A stretch of 64,000 nucleotides of DNA from Streptomyces sp. NBC_00376 (GCF_036077095.1 NZ_CP107960.1:6634001-6698000); one strand, 5' to 3'. Numbered from the stretch's first letter, positions 17,543-24,762 are shown. A program made the numbers and translations. Notes: a model not told the origin generated them from the sequence alone.

Positions 17543-19006
17543 ATGTCCGCAGAGCGCCCCACCCTGCCGCCCGTACGGCTGCGCACCGAGGCCGAGCTGG
17601 CTCGGGACGCGCTTGCCGCGCCGCTGCTCGCCCGCGCCGTCCGGCTCGCCCGCTGGGCGGGCCCGGAGACCCGGGTCGGCGCCGGTGGCGAGCTCGTCGA
17701 CGCCCAACTGCCCGCGGCGGCCGAGCACATCGGCCTGGCGGCCGACGAGGACGGGGCGGCGGAGGCGAGCGAGGCGTGGCGGCTCGCGGTCGACGCGGGG
17801 CTCGTCGACGTCGAGGACCCCGGCGAGGACGCCGGACCGGACGCGGAGGGGACCGCCACCGCCGGTGAGGCCCTGGCGCTGGTCACCGGTGGTTCACCGA
17901 AGGACGTCCTGTCGATCTGGCTCGACGGCCTGGATGCCGTCCACGCCGACGCCACCGCGCCCGTCTTCGACGACCTCGCCGATCTCGTCGGTGAGGACGG
18001 CTCGATCGACTTCGAATCCCTGGACTGGGACCCGGAGGTCGAGGCGGAGTTCCTCGACGGAGTCCTCGGAAATCTGTACCTGCTCACCGTCGGGGACGGC
18101 CACGGCGGCACGGACCCGGCCCCCGTGCCGCTGCCCGCCCTCGCCGCGTCGGTGATCGTCCCCGACGACATGGGCGAACCCACCGACGACATCCTTGAGC
18201 AGGTGTCCGAGGCGATGATGCGCCTGGACGACCAGTTCCGGGTCCTCGAACCCATCGGCATCGTCGAATACCGCCCGGTGGACGAGGCGTTGCTGGTCGA
18301 GGAGGGCGAGGACGCCGCCCCGCCGGCCGACGACGAGGACATCACCCGGTACGGAATGGTGAAGCTGACCCCCCTCGGCCTCTACGGCCTGCGGAGCCGG
18401 ATGCTGGAGGCCGGCGTGGACGCCCCGGCGATCGGCGACTTCGCGGACAAGGGCGCCGACGCGCTGCTCGGCGGGGTCGCGTACTACCCCGAGGCGGCGG
18501 CCCGCAGCGAGGTCGAGCTGTGGCTCGCCCGACGCGGCGGTGCGGACGGCGCGGCGGCCGAACTCCTGGCGGCGTCCCGCGGCACGGACCAGCAGGCGCC
18601 GCTGCGCCGGCTGCACTGCCAGCAGGCCCTCGCCCTGGTCGGCGCGGAGGCGGAGCCCGCGGTGCGCGCGGTGCTGGACGACCCCGAGCTGGGCGGCCTC
18701 GCCCGGGTCTGGCTCGCGGAGCTGGGTGCCTCCGACGTTCCCGCACCGCCGGAACCGATGATCTTCTGGCTCGCCATCGACACGATCGCGGCCCAGCTGG
18801 AGGCCGACGGCGAGCTGGACGAGCTCCAGGGCCTGGTCGAGGGCCTGGCGGGCCAGCACAGCGGCTTCTTCGACGAGGCGTGGCGGGTGGTGCACCCGGC
18901 GACCGCCGATGTCCTCGAAGCGATGGGACGGCTGCACAGCGACAAGAAGAAGGCCAAGGAGGCCCGCAAGGCGGCGTTCAAGGCCCGGTCGCGCAAGGGG
19001 GCCTGA
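17543..19006 (+). CDS. Conserved hypothetical protein, paralogue of the gene at 61391
   Basis: A 487-aa cytosolic, acidic, Ala/Leu-rich protein of unknown function, with a basic tail (DKKKAKEARKAAFKARSRKGA). Shared blocks with the 461-aa protein at 61391-62776, in the same order, are LARWAG/IARWAA, VKLTPLGLYGL/ATLTPLGNWAV, GAEAEPAVRAVLDDP/GAPAEPEVRSVVADP, RVWLAELG/LLWLAEYD, FWLAIDTIAA/LWVDTAAAV and a final HPATADVLEAM/HPRTVQVLVAL. The C-terminal half looks like helical (HEAT/armadillo-like) repeats. The start follows GAGGAGAA. It is divergent from the nuclease gene. Confidence 0.8.
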   Translation: MSAERPTLPPVRLRTEAELARDALAAPLLARAVRLARWAGPETRVGAGGELVDAQLPAAAEHIGLAADEDGAAEASEAWRLAVDAGLVDVEDPGEDAGPDAEGTATAGEALALVTGGSPKDVLSIWLDGLDAVHADATAPVFDDLADLVGEDGSIDFESLDWDPEVEAEFLDGVLGNLYLLTVGDGHGGTDPAPVPLPALAASVIVPDDMGEPTDDILEQVSEAMMRLDDQFRVLEPIGIVEYRPVDEALLVEEGEDAAPPADDEDITRYGMVKLTPLGLYGLRSRMLEAGVDAPAIGDFADKGADALLGGVAYYPEAAARSEVELWLARRGGADGAAAELLAASRGTDQQAPLRRLHCQQALALVGAEAEPAVRAVLDDPELGGLARVWLAELGASDVPAPPEPMIFWLAIDTIAAQLEADGELDELQGLVEGLAGQHSGFFDEAWRVVHPATADVLEAMGRLHSDKKKAKEARKAAFKARSRKGA

Positions 19007-19156
19007 CCTCCGCTCGGGTACGGCACGGGGCGGGGGCTCGGCCCCGGCCGGGTACGGCACGGGCGACGCGAGCGGCCCGGTCCGGGGTGGACGGCGACTT
19101 CGGGACATCGCTTCAGGCCAACTGCACAGGAAGGATGCCCCTCGGCGTCGCCCGCA

Positions 19157-19178
19157 GTTCAACTGGCGTTGGCACAAG
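19157..19178 (+). promoter_or_regulatory. Candidate PHO box upstream of phoX
   Basis: Two adjacent 11-nt units, GTTCAACTGGC (19157-19167) and GTTGGCACAAG (19168-19178), 53 nt before the phoX start. The first fits the Streptomyces PhoP unit (GTTCACC plus 4 nt); the second is degenerate. PhoP control is expected for this gene family. Confidence 0.45.
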
Positions 19179-19230
19179 GGCGCGACTGTGGGCGCGCCAA
19201 CAACCCGCCCAGTTGCCCCAGGAGTACGTG

Positions 19231-20703
19231 ATGCCCATCACGCGCAGGGAATTCACCAAGCAGTCCGCCCTCACCGGTGCAGGCGTCGCGCTGACCGGTA
19301 CCGTCGCTGCACTGGCCACCGCGCCGGGCGCCCTCGCCGCCGGGGACCCGAAGCACGGGCACGGCCACGACGGCCACGGTCACGACCACGGCCATGGCCA
19401 CGACCGCGAGCCCGGCTACGGGCCGCTGGTCGCCGACCCCGAGGGCATACTCGCGCTCCCCGCCGGCTTCTCGTACCAGGTCATCACCCACTGCGGGGTC
19501 ACCAAGCTGGAGAGCGGCGAGTTCACCCCCTCCAACCACGACGGCACGGCCACCTTCGAGGGCCCGCGCGGTGTCACCCTGCTCGTCAACAACCACGAGC
19601 TCAGCGGTACCCGGGCCGGCTGGGAGCACCCGGTGCCGCTCACCGAGGGCCTCGTCTACGACCCGGTCGCGGCCGGCGGCTGCACCGTCGTGGAGACCCG
19701 CCGCGACGGCCGTACCGCCGAGTGGGTCGGCATCGCCGGCACCTCCACCAACTGCGCCGGTGGCGCCACCCCGTGGGGCACCTGGCTCACCTGCGAGGAG
19801 ACCGAGGACAAGGCGGGCAAGAACGGCCTGCTCAAGGACCACGGCTACGTCTTCGAGGTCGACCCGTACGACCGGCGCGCCAACCGTGACCCGCACCCGA
19901 TCAAGGCGTTCGGCCGGTACGCCCACGAGGCCGTCGTCATCGACCCCAAGCAGGGCCACGCCTACCTGACCGAGGACGCCTCCGGCCCCAACGGACTGCT
20001 CTACCGCTGGGTCCCGCCGCACGGCTTCCGGCACGGCCGCGGCAAGCTGCGCACGCTCGCCGACGACGCCGGTGTCCTCCAGGCCACCAAGTGCTTCGAC
20101 AGCAACGGCAAGTTCGTCGACGACCTGTCCCGCGCCACGAAGATCGGCACGGTGTACGGCGTGGACTGGGTCGACGTACCCGACCGTGACGCCAAGTCCG
20201 TCTCGGTGCGCAAGCAGTTCGCCGACGGCGAGATCACCCGGGCCCGCAAGCTCGAAGGCATGTGGTGGGGCGACGGCGGCGCCTACATCGTCTCCTCGTT
20301 CGCCCGCTCCGAGAGCCCCGTCCAGCACGACGGCCAGGTCTGGTTCTACGACCCCAAGCGCCGCACCCTGACGCTGAAGGTGCTCCTCGGCGTGAACGCC
20401 GACCCGTCGAAGGACGGCGCGTTCGACGGCCCGGACAACATCACCGTCTCGCCTTACGGCGGACTGGTCATCGCCGAGGACGGCGAAGGCGTCCAGCACC
20501 TCTTCGGCGCGACCGAGAGCGGCCGCACCTACCCCATCGCGCGCAACGACCTGAACATCGGCAGCGAGGAGGAGCCGGAGTACAGCGAGTTCACCGGTGT
20601 CACGTTCTCGCCCGACGGCAGGACGCTGTACGCCAACATCCAGACGCCGGGCATCATGCTCGCCATCACCGGCCCGTGGAAGCGCCAGCCGAACCGCGGC
20701 TGA
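19231..20703 (+). CDS. phoX: PhoX-family (DUF839) secreted phosphatase
   Basis: A 490-aa protein exported by Tat: TRREFTKQSA twin-arginine motif, hydrophobic stretch, cleavage near ALA-AG. A histidine-rich segment of Gly-His-Asp repeats (about residues 42-58) follows, then a DUF839/PhoX propeller with VTLLVNNHELSGT, TNCAGGATPWGTWLTCEE, YAHEAVVIDP, MWWGDGGAYIVSSFA and FTGVTFSPDGRTLYANIQ. PhoX enzymes are Ca/Fe-dependent alkaline phosphatases releasing phosphate outside the cell. AGGAG lies 6 nt before the ATG. The His-rich insert may bind metal. The substrate is untested, and other DUF839 proteins are not phosphatases. Confidence 0.85.
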   Translation: MPITRREFTKQSALTGAGVALTGTVAALATAPGALAAGDPKHGHGHDGHGHDHGHGHDREPGYGPLVADPEGILALPAGFSYQVITHCGVTKLESGEFTPSNHDGTATFEGPRGVTLLVNNHELSGTRAGWEHPVPLTEGLVYDPVAAGGCTVVETRRDGRTAEWVGIAGTSTNCAGGATPWGTWLTCEETEDKAGKNGLLKDHGYVFEVDPYDRRANRDPHPIKAFGRYAHEAVVIDPKQGHAYLTEDASGPNGLLYRWVPPHGFRHGRGKLRTLADDAGVLQATKCFDSNGKFVDDLSRATKIGTVYGVDWVDVPDRDAKSVSVRKQFADGEITRARKLEGMWWGDGGAYIVSSFARSESPVQHDGQVWFYDPKRRTLTLKVLLGVNADPSKDGAFDGPDNITVSPYGGLVIAEDGEGVQHLFGATESGRTYPIARNDLNIGSEEEPEYSEFTGVTFSPDGRTLYANIQTPGIMLAITGPWKRQPNRG

Positions 20704-20741
20704 CGGCCTGTCGCCGGATTACCGGCAACGGCGTCCTCTCA

Positions 20742-20774
20742 GGCCGGCGCGCGTAAATCCCTCGCGCGCCGGCC
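20742..20774 (+). terminator. Strong hairpin terminator after phoX
   Basis: Perfect 12-bp G/C stem (20742-20753 with 20763-20774) and a 9-nt loop, 38 nt after the phoX stop. It separates phoX from the small-RNA array. Confidence 0.75.
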
Positions 20775-20785
20775 GGGCATCCCCC

Positions 20786-20791
20786 TAGAGT
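20786..20791 (+). promoter_or_regulatory. Candidate -10 element of the Y-RNA array
   Basis: TAGAGT lies 7 nt before the predicted 5' end of the first RNA (20799). No convincing -35 is seen; that position falls within the phoX terminator stem. Confidence 0.4.
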
Positions 20792-20798
20792 CCTGTCC

Positions 20799-20939
20799 GT
20801 GCCCAGGTGCGCAGGCAGGACCTACTTCCACTGATAATGGGGATGTCGCGGGTTCGAGTCCCGCCACCGGATTTCGGTCCGGTGTAGCTCAGTCGGCAGA
20901 GCACCTTCGTCGGTTCCGCCGACCTTGAACTCTGGGCAC
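20799..20939 (+). ncRNA. Y-RNA-like RNA 1 with permuted tRNA-like module (YrlA-like)
   Basis: The ends pair: GTGCCCAG (20799-20806) with CTGGGCAC (20932-20939). An internal loop (GTGCGCA 20807-20813 facing GACCTTGAACT 20921-20931) and a second stem follow (20814-20822 with 20912-20920; 8 of 9 pairs, one A-C mismatch). Inside lies a circularly permuted tRNA: an arm with 7-nt loop CTGATAA (20826-20842), a T-arm (GCGGG TTCGAGT CCCGC, 20848-20864), an acceptor stem closed as a hairpin (CACCGGA 20865-20871 with TCCGGTG 20878-20884), TA, then a D-arm (GCTC...GAGC, 20887-20902). Bacterial Y RNAs near Ro60 commonly carry such tRNA mimics. It lies ~290 nt before the Ro60 gene. Confidence 0.82.
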
Positions 20940-20968
20940 CACAACTTCATCAGCACGACTGCATGGCA

Positions 20969-21037
20969 CCTCCCGGTGCGCAGGCTGCGGCTACTTCCTC
21001 TCACGAACCCGCCGCCGCCGACTCTGATCTCGGGAGG
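20969..21037 (+). ncRNA. Y-RNA-like RNA 2, minimal form without tRNA-like module
   Basis: A ~69-nt unit with the same frame as its neighbours. The terminal stem is CCTCCCG (20969-20975) with CGGGAGG (21031-21037). The internal loop is GTGCGCA (20976-20982) facing GACTCTGATCT (21020-21030). The second stem is 20983-20991 with 21011-21019, 8 of 9 pairs and a mismatch at the same fourth position as RNA 1. The same TACTTCC (20992-20998) follows the stem, but only a 19-nt loop remains in place of the T-arm, acceptor and D-arm. It should still bind Ro60 while lacking the tRNA-mimic domain (inference). Confidence 0.72.
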
Positions 21038-21050
21038 CACAGACGCCGGG

Positions 21051-21186
21051 GGGTGCCCGGTGCGCAGGCGACGGATACTTCCATTGAACTGACGGTTGCG
21101 GGTTCGAGTCCCGCCCGGCCACGGCCGGTAGCTCAATCGGGTAGAGCATCAGTAAGCCCGTCGCCGACTTCTGATCTCGGGCACCC
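21051..21186 (+). ncRNA. Y-RNA-like RNA 3 with permuted tRNA-like module (YrlA-like)
   Basis: Terminal stem of 9 perfect pairs (21051-21059 with 21178-21186); internal loop GTGCGCA (21060-21066) facing GACTTCTGATCT (21166-21177); second stem GGCGACGG (21067-21074) with CCGTCGCC (21158-21165), all paired. Inside: TACTTCC (21076-21082), T-arm (21098-21114) with the same TTCGAGT loop as RNA 1, acceptor-like hairpin CCGGC-CACG-GCCGG (21115-21128), TA, and a D-arm GCTC AATCGGGTA GAGC (21131-21147). The closing stem is followed by TTTT (21187-21190), so its 3' strand may also end the transcript. It ends 42 nt before the Ro60 gene. Confidence 0.82.
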
Positions 21187-21202
21187 TTTTCCGCTGTGCC
21201 CT

Positions 21203-21221
21203 CCCCCAATGAATTCGGGGG
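21203..21221 (+). promoter_or_regulatory. Hairpin covering the Ro60 ribosome-binding site
   Basis: CCCCC (21203-21207) can pair with GGGGG (21217-21221), which is the Shine-Dalgarno of the Ro60 gene (7 nt before ATG 21229); the loop is 9 nt. The pairing would hide the ribosome site, so translation may be regulated. A weak terminator is the alternative reading. Confidence 0.5.
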
Positions 21222-21228
21222 AATTCTG

Positions 21229-22809
21229 ATGGCACGCTTCAACACCCGCACCGCCGGGCCCCGCGCCACCTCGCCCGTGCGGACGACCGGGCGCACCGCG
21301 CCGACCCATCAGGGCGGCCGGGGATATCTGCGCGACAACCGCTCCGAACTCTTCCTGCTCGCGGTCGCCAATTTCGTTTCGCAGCAGACCTTTTACGAGG
21401 ACGGCGAGCAGCGCGACGAGCGCTTCGCCGAACTGGTGCGGGTGCTCGCCGTCGGTGATCCCGAGTGGACCGCCGGCCTGCTGCACTGGCTGCGCCGCGA
21501 CGGCCGGATGCGTACCGCCTCGATCGTCGGCGCCGCCGAGTACGTGAAGGCGCGGCTGGACGCGGGCGCCGAGGACGGACCGGCCAACCGCCAGGTCGTC
21601 GACTCCGTCCTGCTGCGCGCCGACGAGCCCGGGGAACTCCTCGGGTACTGGACCTCCCGCTACGGCCGGGCCGTGCCCAAGCCGGTCAAGCGCGGCATCG
21701 CCGATGCCGTGCGCCGGCTCTACAACGGCAGGTCGCTGCTGAAGTACGACACCGCGTCCAAGGGCTACCGCTTCGGCGACATCCTGAACCTGGTGCACGC
21801 CTCGCCCGACCCGCAGAAGCCGTGGCAGGGCGAACTGTTCCGGTACGCCCTCGACCGCCGCCACCACCCCGAGGCGGCCGTGGTGCCGGTCTCGGACCGG
21901 GTTCTGAACGCCCACCGCGCGCTGATGGAGCTGCCCGTCGGGGAGCGGCGGGCCGTGGTCGAGAGCGTCGGCGGGGCGGACCGGCTGGCCGCCGCGGGCA
22001 TGACCTGGGAGGCCTTGGCGGGCTGGCTCCAGGGGCCGATGGACGCCACCGCCTGGGAAGCGGTGATTCCGTCGATGGGCGCGATGGCCCTCATCCGCAA
22101 TCTGCGCAACTTCGACGAGGCGGGCGTCTCGGACGAGGTCGCCGCGCAGGTGGCGGAGCGGATCTGCGACCCGGCCGCGGTCGCCGCGTCCCAGCAGTTC
22201 CCGTTCCGCTATCTCGCCGCCTACCAGCACGCGCCCTCGCTGCGCTGGGCCCACCCGCTGGAGCAGGCGCTCGGCCACTCGCTGGACAACGTGCCCGCCC
22301 TGCCGGGGCGGACGCTGGTCCTGGTCGACCGCTCGGGCTCGATGTGGTCGCCGCTCTCGGACCGCTCGCAGCTCAACCGGGCCGACGCGGCCGCGATCTT
22401 CGGCACGGCGCTGGCACTGCGGGCGGCCGATGCCGATCTGGTGCAGTTCGGCACGGACAGCGCACCGGTGACATATCGCCGGAGCGAGTCCGTGCTGAAG
22501 GTCCTGGAGCGCTTCGGCGACCTCGGCGGCACCAACACCGCGGCGGCGGTGCGCCGGCACTACCGGGGCCATGACCGGGTACTGATCGTCACCGACGAGC
22601 AGGCGTCGTTCTCGTACGCCGCGGACGCCACCGCGGCGGTGCCCGACACCGTGCCCGTCTACACCTGGAACCTGGCCGGCTACCGGGTCGGACACGCCCC
22701 CTCGGGCGACGGGATGCGCCACACCTTCGGGGGGCTTTCGGACGCCGCGTTCCGCATGGTGCCGCTGCTGGAAGCGGGCCGGGACGCGGACTGGCCCTGG
22801 ATCCGCTGA
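21229..22809 (+). CDS. rsr: Ro60 orthologue, TROVE-VWA ring RNA-binding protein
   Basis: A 527-aa-scale Ro60/Rsr protein (526 codons plus stop). An N-terminal TROVE domain of helical repeats (residues ~25-355: SELFLLAVANFVSQQTFYEDG, FAELVRVLAVGDPEWTAGLLHWLRRDGRMRTASI, LLKYDTASKGYRFGDILNLVH) is followed by a VWA domain with an intact MIDAS (DRSGSMW, D367/S369/S371; later TDEQAS). Ro60 is a ring that binds Y RNA outside and single-stranded RNA ends in its pore; in bacteria Y RNA can tether it to PNPase for decay of structured RNA. The three RNAs directly upstream are its likely partners. ATG 21229 has GGGGG 7 nt upstream. Confidence 0.94.
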   Translation: MARFNTRTAGPRATSPVRTTGRTAPTHQGGRGYLRDNRSELFLLAVANFVSQQTFYEDGEQRDERFAELVRVLAVGDPEWTAGLLHWLRRDGRMRTASIVGAAEYVKARLDAGAEDGPANRQVVDSVLLRADEPGELLGYWTSRYGRAVPKPVKRGIADAVRRLYNGRSLLKYDTASKGYRFGDILNLVHASPDPQKPWQGELFRYALDRRHHPEAAVVPVSDRVLNAHRALMELPVGERRAVVESVGGADRLAAAGMTWEALAGWLQGPMDATAWEAVIPSMGAMALIRNLRNFDEAGVSDEVAAQVAERICDPAAVAASQQFPFRYLAAYQHAPSLRWAHPLEQALGHSLDNVPALPGRTLVLVDRSGSMWSPLSDRSQLNRADAAAIFGTALALRAADADLVQFGTDSAPVTYRRSESVLKVLERFGDLGGTNTAAAVRRHYRGHDRVLIVTDEQASFSYAADATAAVPDTVPVYTWNLAGYRVGHAPSGDGMRHTFGGLSDAAFRMVPLLEAGRDADWPWIR

Positions 22810-22887
22810 TCACGAATCCGGTATCAGTGGGGCCCCTGCGGTGAACGGGCATGGCGTCGGGCGTCCCCAGGGCGCATACTCAAGGTA

Positions 22888-23118
22888 ATGAAACAGTCAG
22901 CCGGATCCCGGCGCCACCTGCCCTCCAGTCCCTTCAACCGCCCGGCCCAGGCGGCCCCACCGGTCGAATTGTTCGATGTGGGCGACAGGGTGTCGCACGA
23001 TCAGTTCGGTCTCGGCCGCGTCCTCGCGGTCGAGGGCGACAACGACGCGGTACTCATCGACTTCTCGGGGCGGCAGGGGAGGATCCTGAGCCCGTACTCC
23101 AAGCTGACCAAGCTCTGA
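22888..23118 (+). CDS. Small KOW/UvrD-tail-like protein
   Basis: A 76-aa protein with a basic, disordered N-terminus (~28 residues) and a compact beta domain, FDVGDRVSHDQFGLGRVLAVEGDNDAVLIDF, resembling the SH3/KOW-like segment at the C-terminus of PcrA/UvrD helicases that contacts RNA polymerase. CATACT (22875-22880) lies 7 nt before the ATG, so the mRNA may be leaderless. It lies 78 nt after the Ro60 gene. Function unknown; a nucleic-acid or RNA-polymerase contact is a guess from the fold. Confidence 0.8.
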   Translation: MKQSAGSRRHLPSSPFNRPAQAAPPVELFDVGDRVSHDQFGLGRVLAVEGDNDAVLIDFSGRQGRILSPYSKLTKL

Positions 23119-23173
23119 GAGAGGCGGCGAGCACGCGCGCGGCGCGTCCGTTTTTTCCCGTCACGCTCTCCGT

Positions 23174-23210
23174 ATTCAGGGGCACCTGCACCCGACAGGT
23201 GCCCCTGAAT
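23174..23210. terminator. Bidirectional hairpin terminator
   Basis: Perfect 15-bp stem (23174-23188 with 23196-23210), 7-nt loop CACCCGA, located between the convergent small KOW-like gene and the TerD gene. Confidence 0.8.
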
Positions 23211-23235
23211 CCGTTTCCGGAGCCCGCTGCCGCGC

Positions 23236-24441
23236 TTACAGCGCCTGGGCGGCGGGCTTCACCATGCCGCGGACGGTGCGCGACTTCACGAAGTCGCCCA
23301 TCGCCGTCATCTCCCACTCGCCGGAGAACTGCTTGATCAGCTTGGCCATCATCACGCCGGTCTGCGGCTCGGCGCCGGTCAGGTCGAAGCGGACCAGCTC
23401 CTCGCCGGTGGCCGCGTCGACCAGTCGGCAGTAGGCCTTGGCGACCTCGGTGAACTTCTGGCCGGTGAACGAATTGACCGTGAAGACCAGACCGGTCGCC
23501 TCCGCCGGGATCCGGCCCAGGTCCACGACGATCACCTCGTCGTCACCCGCGCCCTCGCCCGTGAGGTTGTCGCCGGAGTGCTTGATCGCGCCGTTCAGGA
23601 TGGAGAGCTTGCCGAAGTAGCAGCTGTCCAGGTGGTTCCGGTTGGGGCCGTAGGCGATCACGGAGGCGTCGAGGTCGATGTCCTTGCCCCGGAACGCGGG
23701 CTCCCAGCCCAGACCCATCTTGACCTGGGAGAGCAGCGGCCGGCCGCCCTTGACCAGGGAGACCGTCTGGTTCTTCTGGAGGCTGACCCGCCCCTTGTCG
23801 AGGTTGATCTTCCCGGTGGCGGGTGCGGGCGCCGGGGCGGGCGGGGCCGGCGGGGCCGAGGGGACCGGGGGCGCGACGATCCGGGGGTCGACCGGGGCGG
23901 CGGCGGGTGCCGGGGGCGCCACGGGCGCCGGGGTGGGCTCCTCCTCGACCGAGACGCCGAAGTCCGTGGCGATGCCGGCCAGCCCGTTCGCATAGCCCTG
24001 GCCGACCGCGCGGGCCTTCCAGGCGCCGTTGCGGAGATAGACCTCGATGACCACGAGCGCCGTCTCGGCGCCCAGCCGGGGCGGGGTGAACGTGGCGAGC
24101 GCGCTGCCGTCGTCGGCGTTGCGCACGGTCGCGGTGGGCTCGATGCCCTGGAAGGTCTGGCCCGCAGCGTCCGGGCTCGCTGTGACGACGATCTTCTCGA
24201 TGCCGGGCGGGACCGCGGTGGTGTCCACCACGATCGCGTCCGGTGCGGTGCCGCCGCCGGAGCGGTAGGTCACACCGGGGCCGCTGGGCTGGTTGTAGAA
24301 GATGAAGTCGTCGTCGGAGCGCACCTTGCCGTCTGCGGTGAGCAGCAGGCCCGAAACGTCGAGCCGCACCGGTGCGGAGACGTCCACTGCCACGCGGGCG
24401 GCGGAGAGAGGGATGTTCGAGCCGGGGGTCATAGCGGTCAT
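23236..24441 (-). CDS. TerD-family protein with two TerD domains
   Basis: A 401-aa cytosolic protein. TerD domain 1 spans ~residues 4-165 (MTPGSNIPL start, DGKVRSDDDFIFYNQP, EVYLRNGAWKARAVGQGYANGL). A Pro/Ala linker (~170-205) follows, then TerD domain 2 (~207-395: [68 protein letters not shown]). The acidic [13 protein letters not shown] segment matches the Ca-binding signature. TerD proteins act in tellurite and membrane-stress responses. Two in-frame ATGs (24441, 24432) are possible starts. It converges on the Ro60 locus. Confidence 0.92.
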   Translation of the reverse strand: MTAMTPGSNIPLSAARVAVDVSAPVRLDVSGLLLTADGKVRSDDDFIFYNQPSGPGVTYRSGGGTAPDAIVVDTTAVPPGIEKIVVTASPDAAGQTFQGIEPTATVRNADDGSALATFTPPRLGAETALVVIEVYLRNGAWKARAVGQGYANGLAGIATDFGVSVEEEPTPAPVAPPAPAAAPVDPRIVAPPVPSAPPAPPAPAPAPATGKINLDKGRVSLQKNQTVSLVKGGRPLLSQVKMGLGWEPAFRGKDIDLDASVIAYGPNRNHLDSCYFGKLSILNGAIKHSGDNLTGEGAGDDEVIVVDLGRIPAEATGLVFTVNSFTGQKFTEVAKAYCRLVDAATGEELVRFDLTGAEPQTGVMMAKLIKQFSGEWEMTAMGDFVKSRTVRGMVKPAAQAL

Positions 24442-24543
24442 GCTCGGGGTAACGAACGACCTCGCTTTGCCGTTCCCTTACCTTCTGCCCTCGCCCTGCA
24501 CCTTTTGTCTCTGCTGTGCCCGTCGGCTGCGTTCGCCGGTCCG

Positions 24544-24762
24544 TCAGCGGTTGCGGGCGTGGTTGCGGGCGGTGCGCTCGTTGCCGTGCTTGTACGCCCC
24601 CGTCCAGCGGGCCATCACCAGTTGCGCGTCCCCCGACTCCACCTCGGCCAGGAACTTCTCCGCCCTGCCGCCGCGCAGGGTGCCGGCGGGGCGGCCGTGG
24701 TGGGTGATGGTGACGCTCGCGTCGCCGTGCTGCTCGTACAGGAATCCGGAAGGTCTCGGCAT
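24544..24762 (-). CDS. Small conserved actinobacterial protein
   Basis: A 72-aa protein of unknown function, basic at its C-terminus (GAYKHGNERTARNHARNR). The body reads GFLYEQHGDASVTITHHGRPAGTLRGGRAEKFLAEVESGDAQLVMARWTG, like a small beta-alpha unit. It lies 102 nt upstream of, and in the same direction as, the TerD gene, so it could be first gene of that transcript. Codon use fits coding sequence. Confidence 0.65.
   Translation of the reverse strand: MPRPSGFLYEQHGDASVTITHHGRPAGTLRGGRAEKFLAEVESGDAQLVMARWTGAYKHGNERTARNHARNR

Noticed and set aside
17302..18345. 347-aa minus-strand ORF upstream of the nuclease
   Set aside because: It is Ser/Arg-rich, overlaps the 487-aa gene and its repeats come from the CGTACG array.
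20823..20902. Canonical tRNA gene around the GCGGGTTCGAGTCCCGC and GCTC...GAGC arms
   Set aside because: The T-arm precedes the D-arm, the acceptor stem is closed by a 6-nt loop and no 3' CCA end is possible. The order is permuted, so it is a tRNA-like part of a Y RNA, not a tRNA.
20822..21296. Minus-strand ORFs of about 100 aa with WRDSNPRH- and RDSNPQP-like segments
   Set aside because: Such peptides are the antisense translation of tRNA-like T-arms and recur as annotation artefacts; they lie across the structured RNAs.
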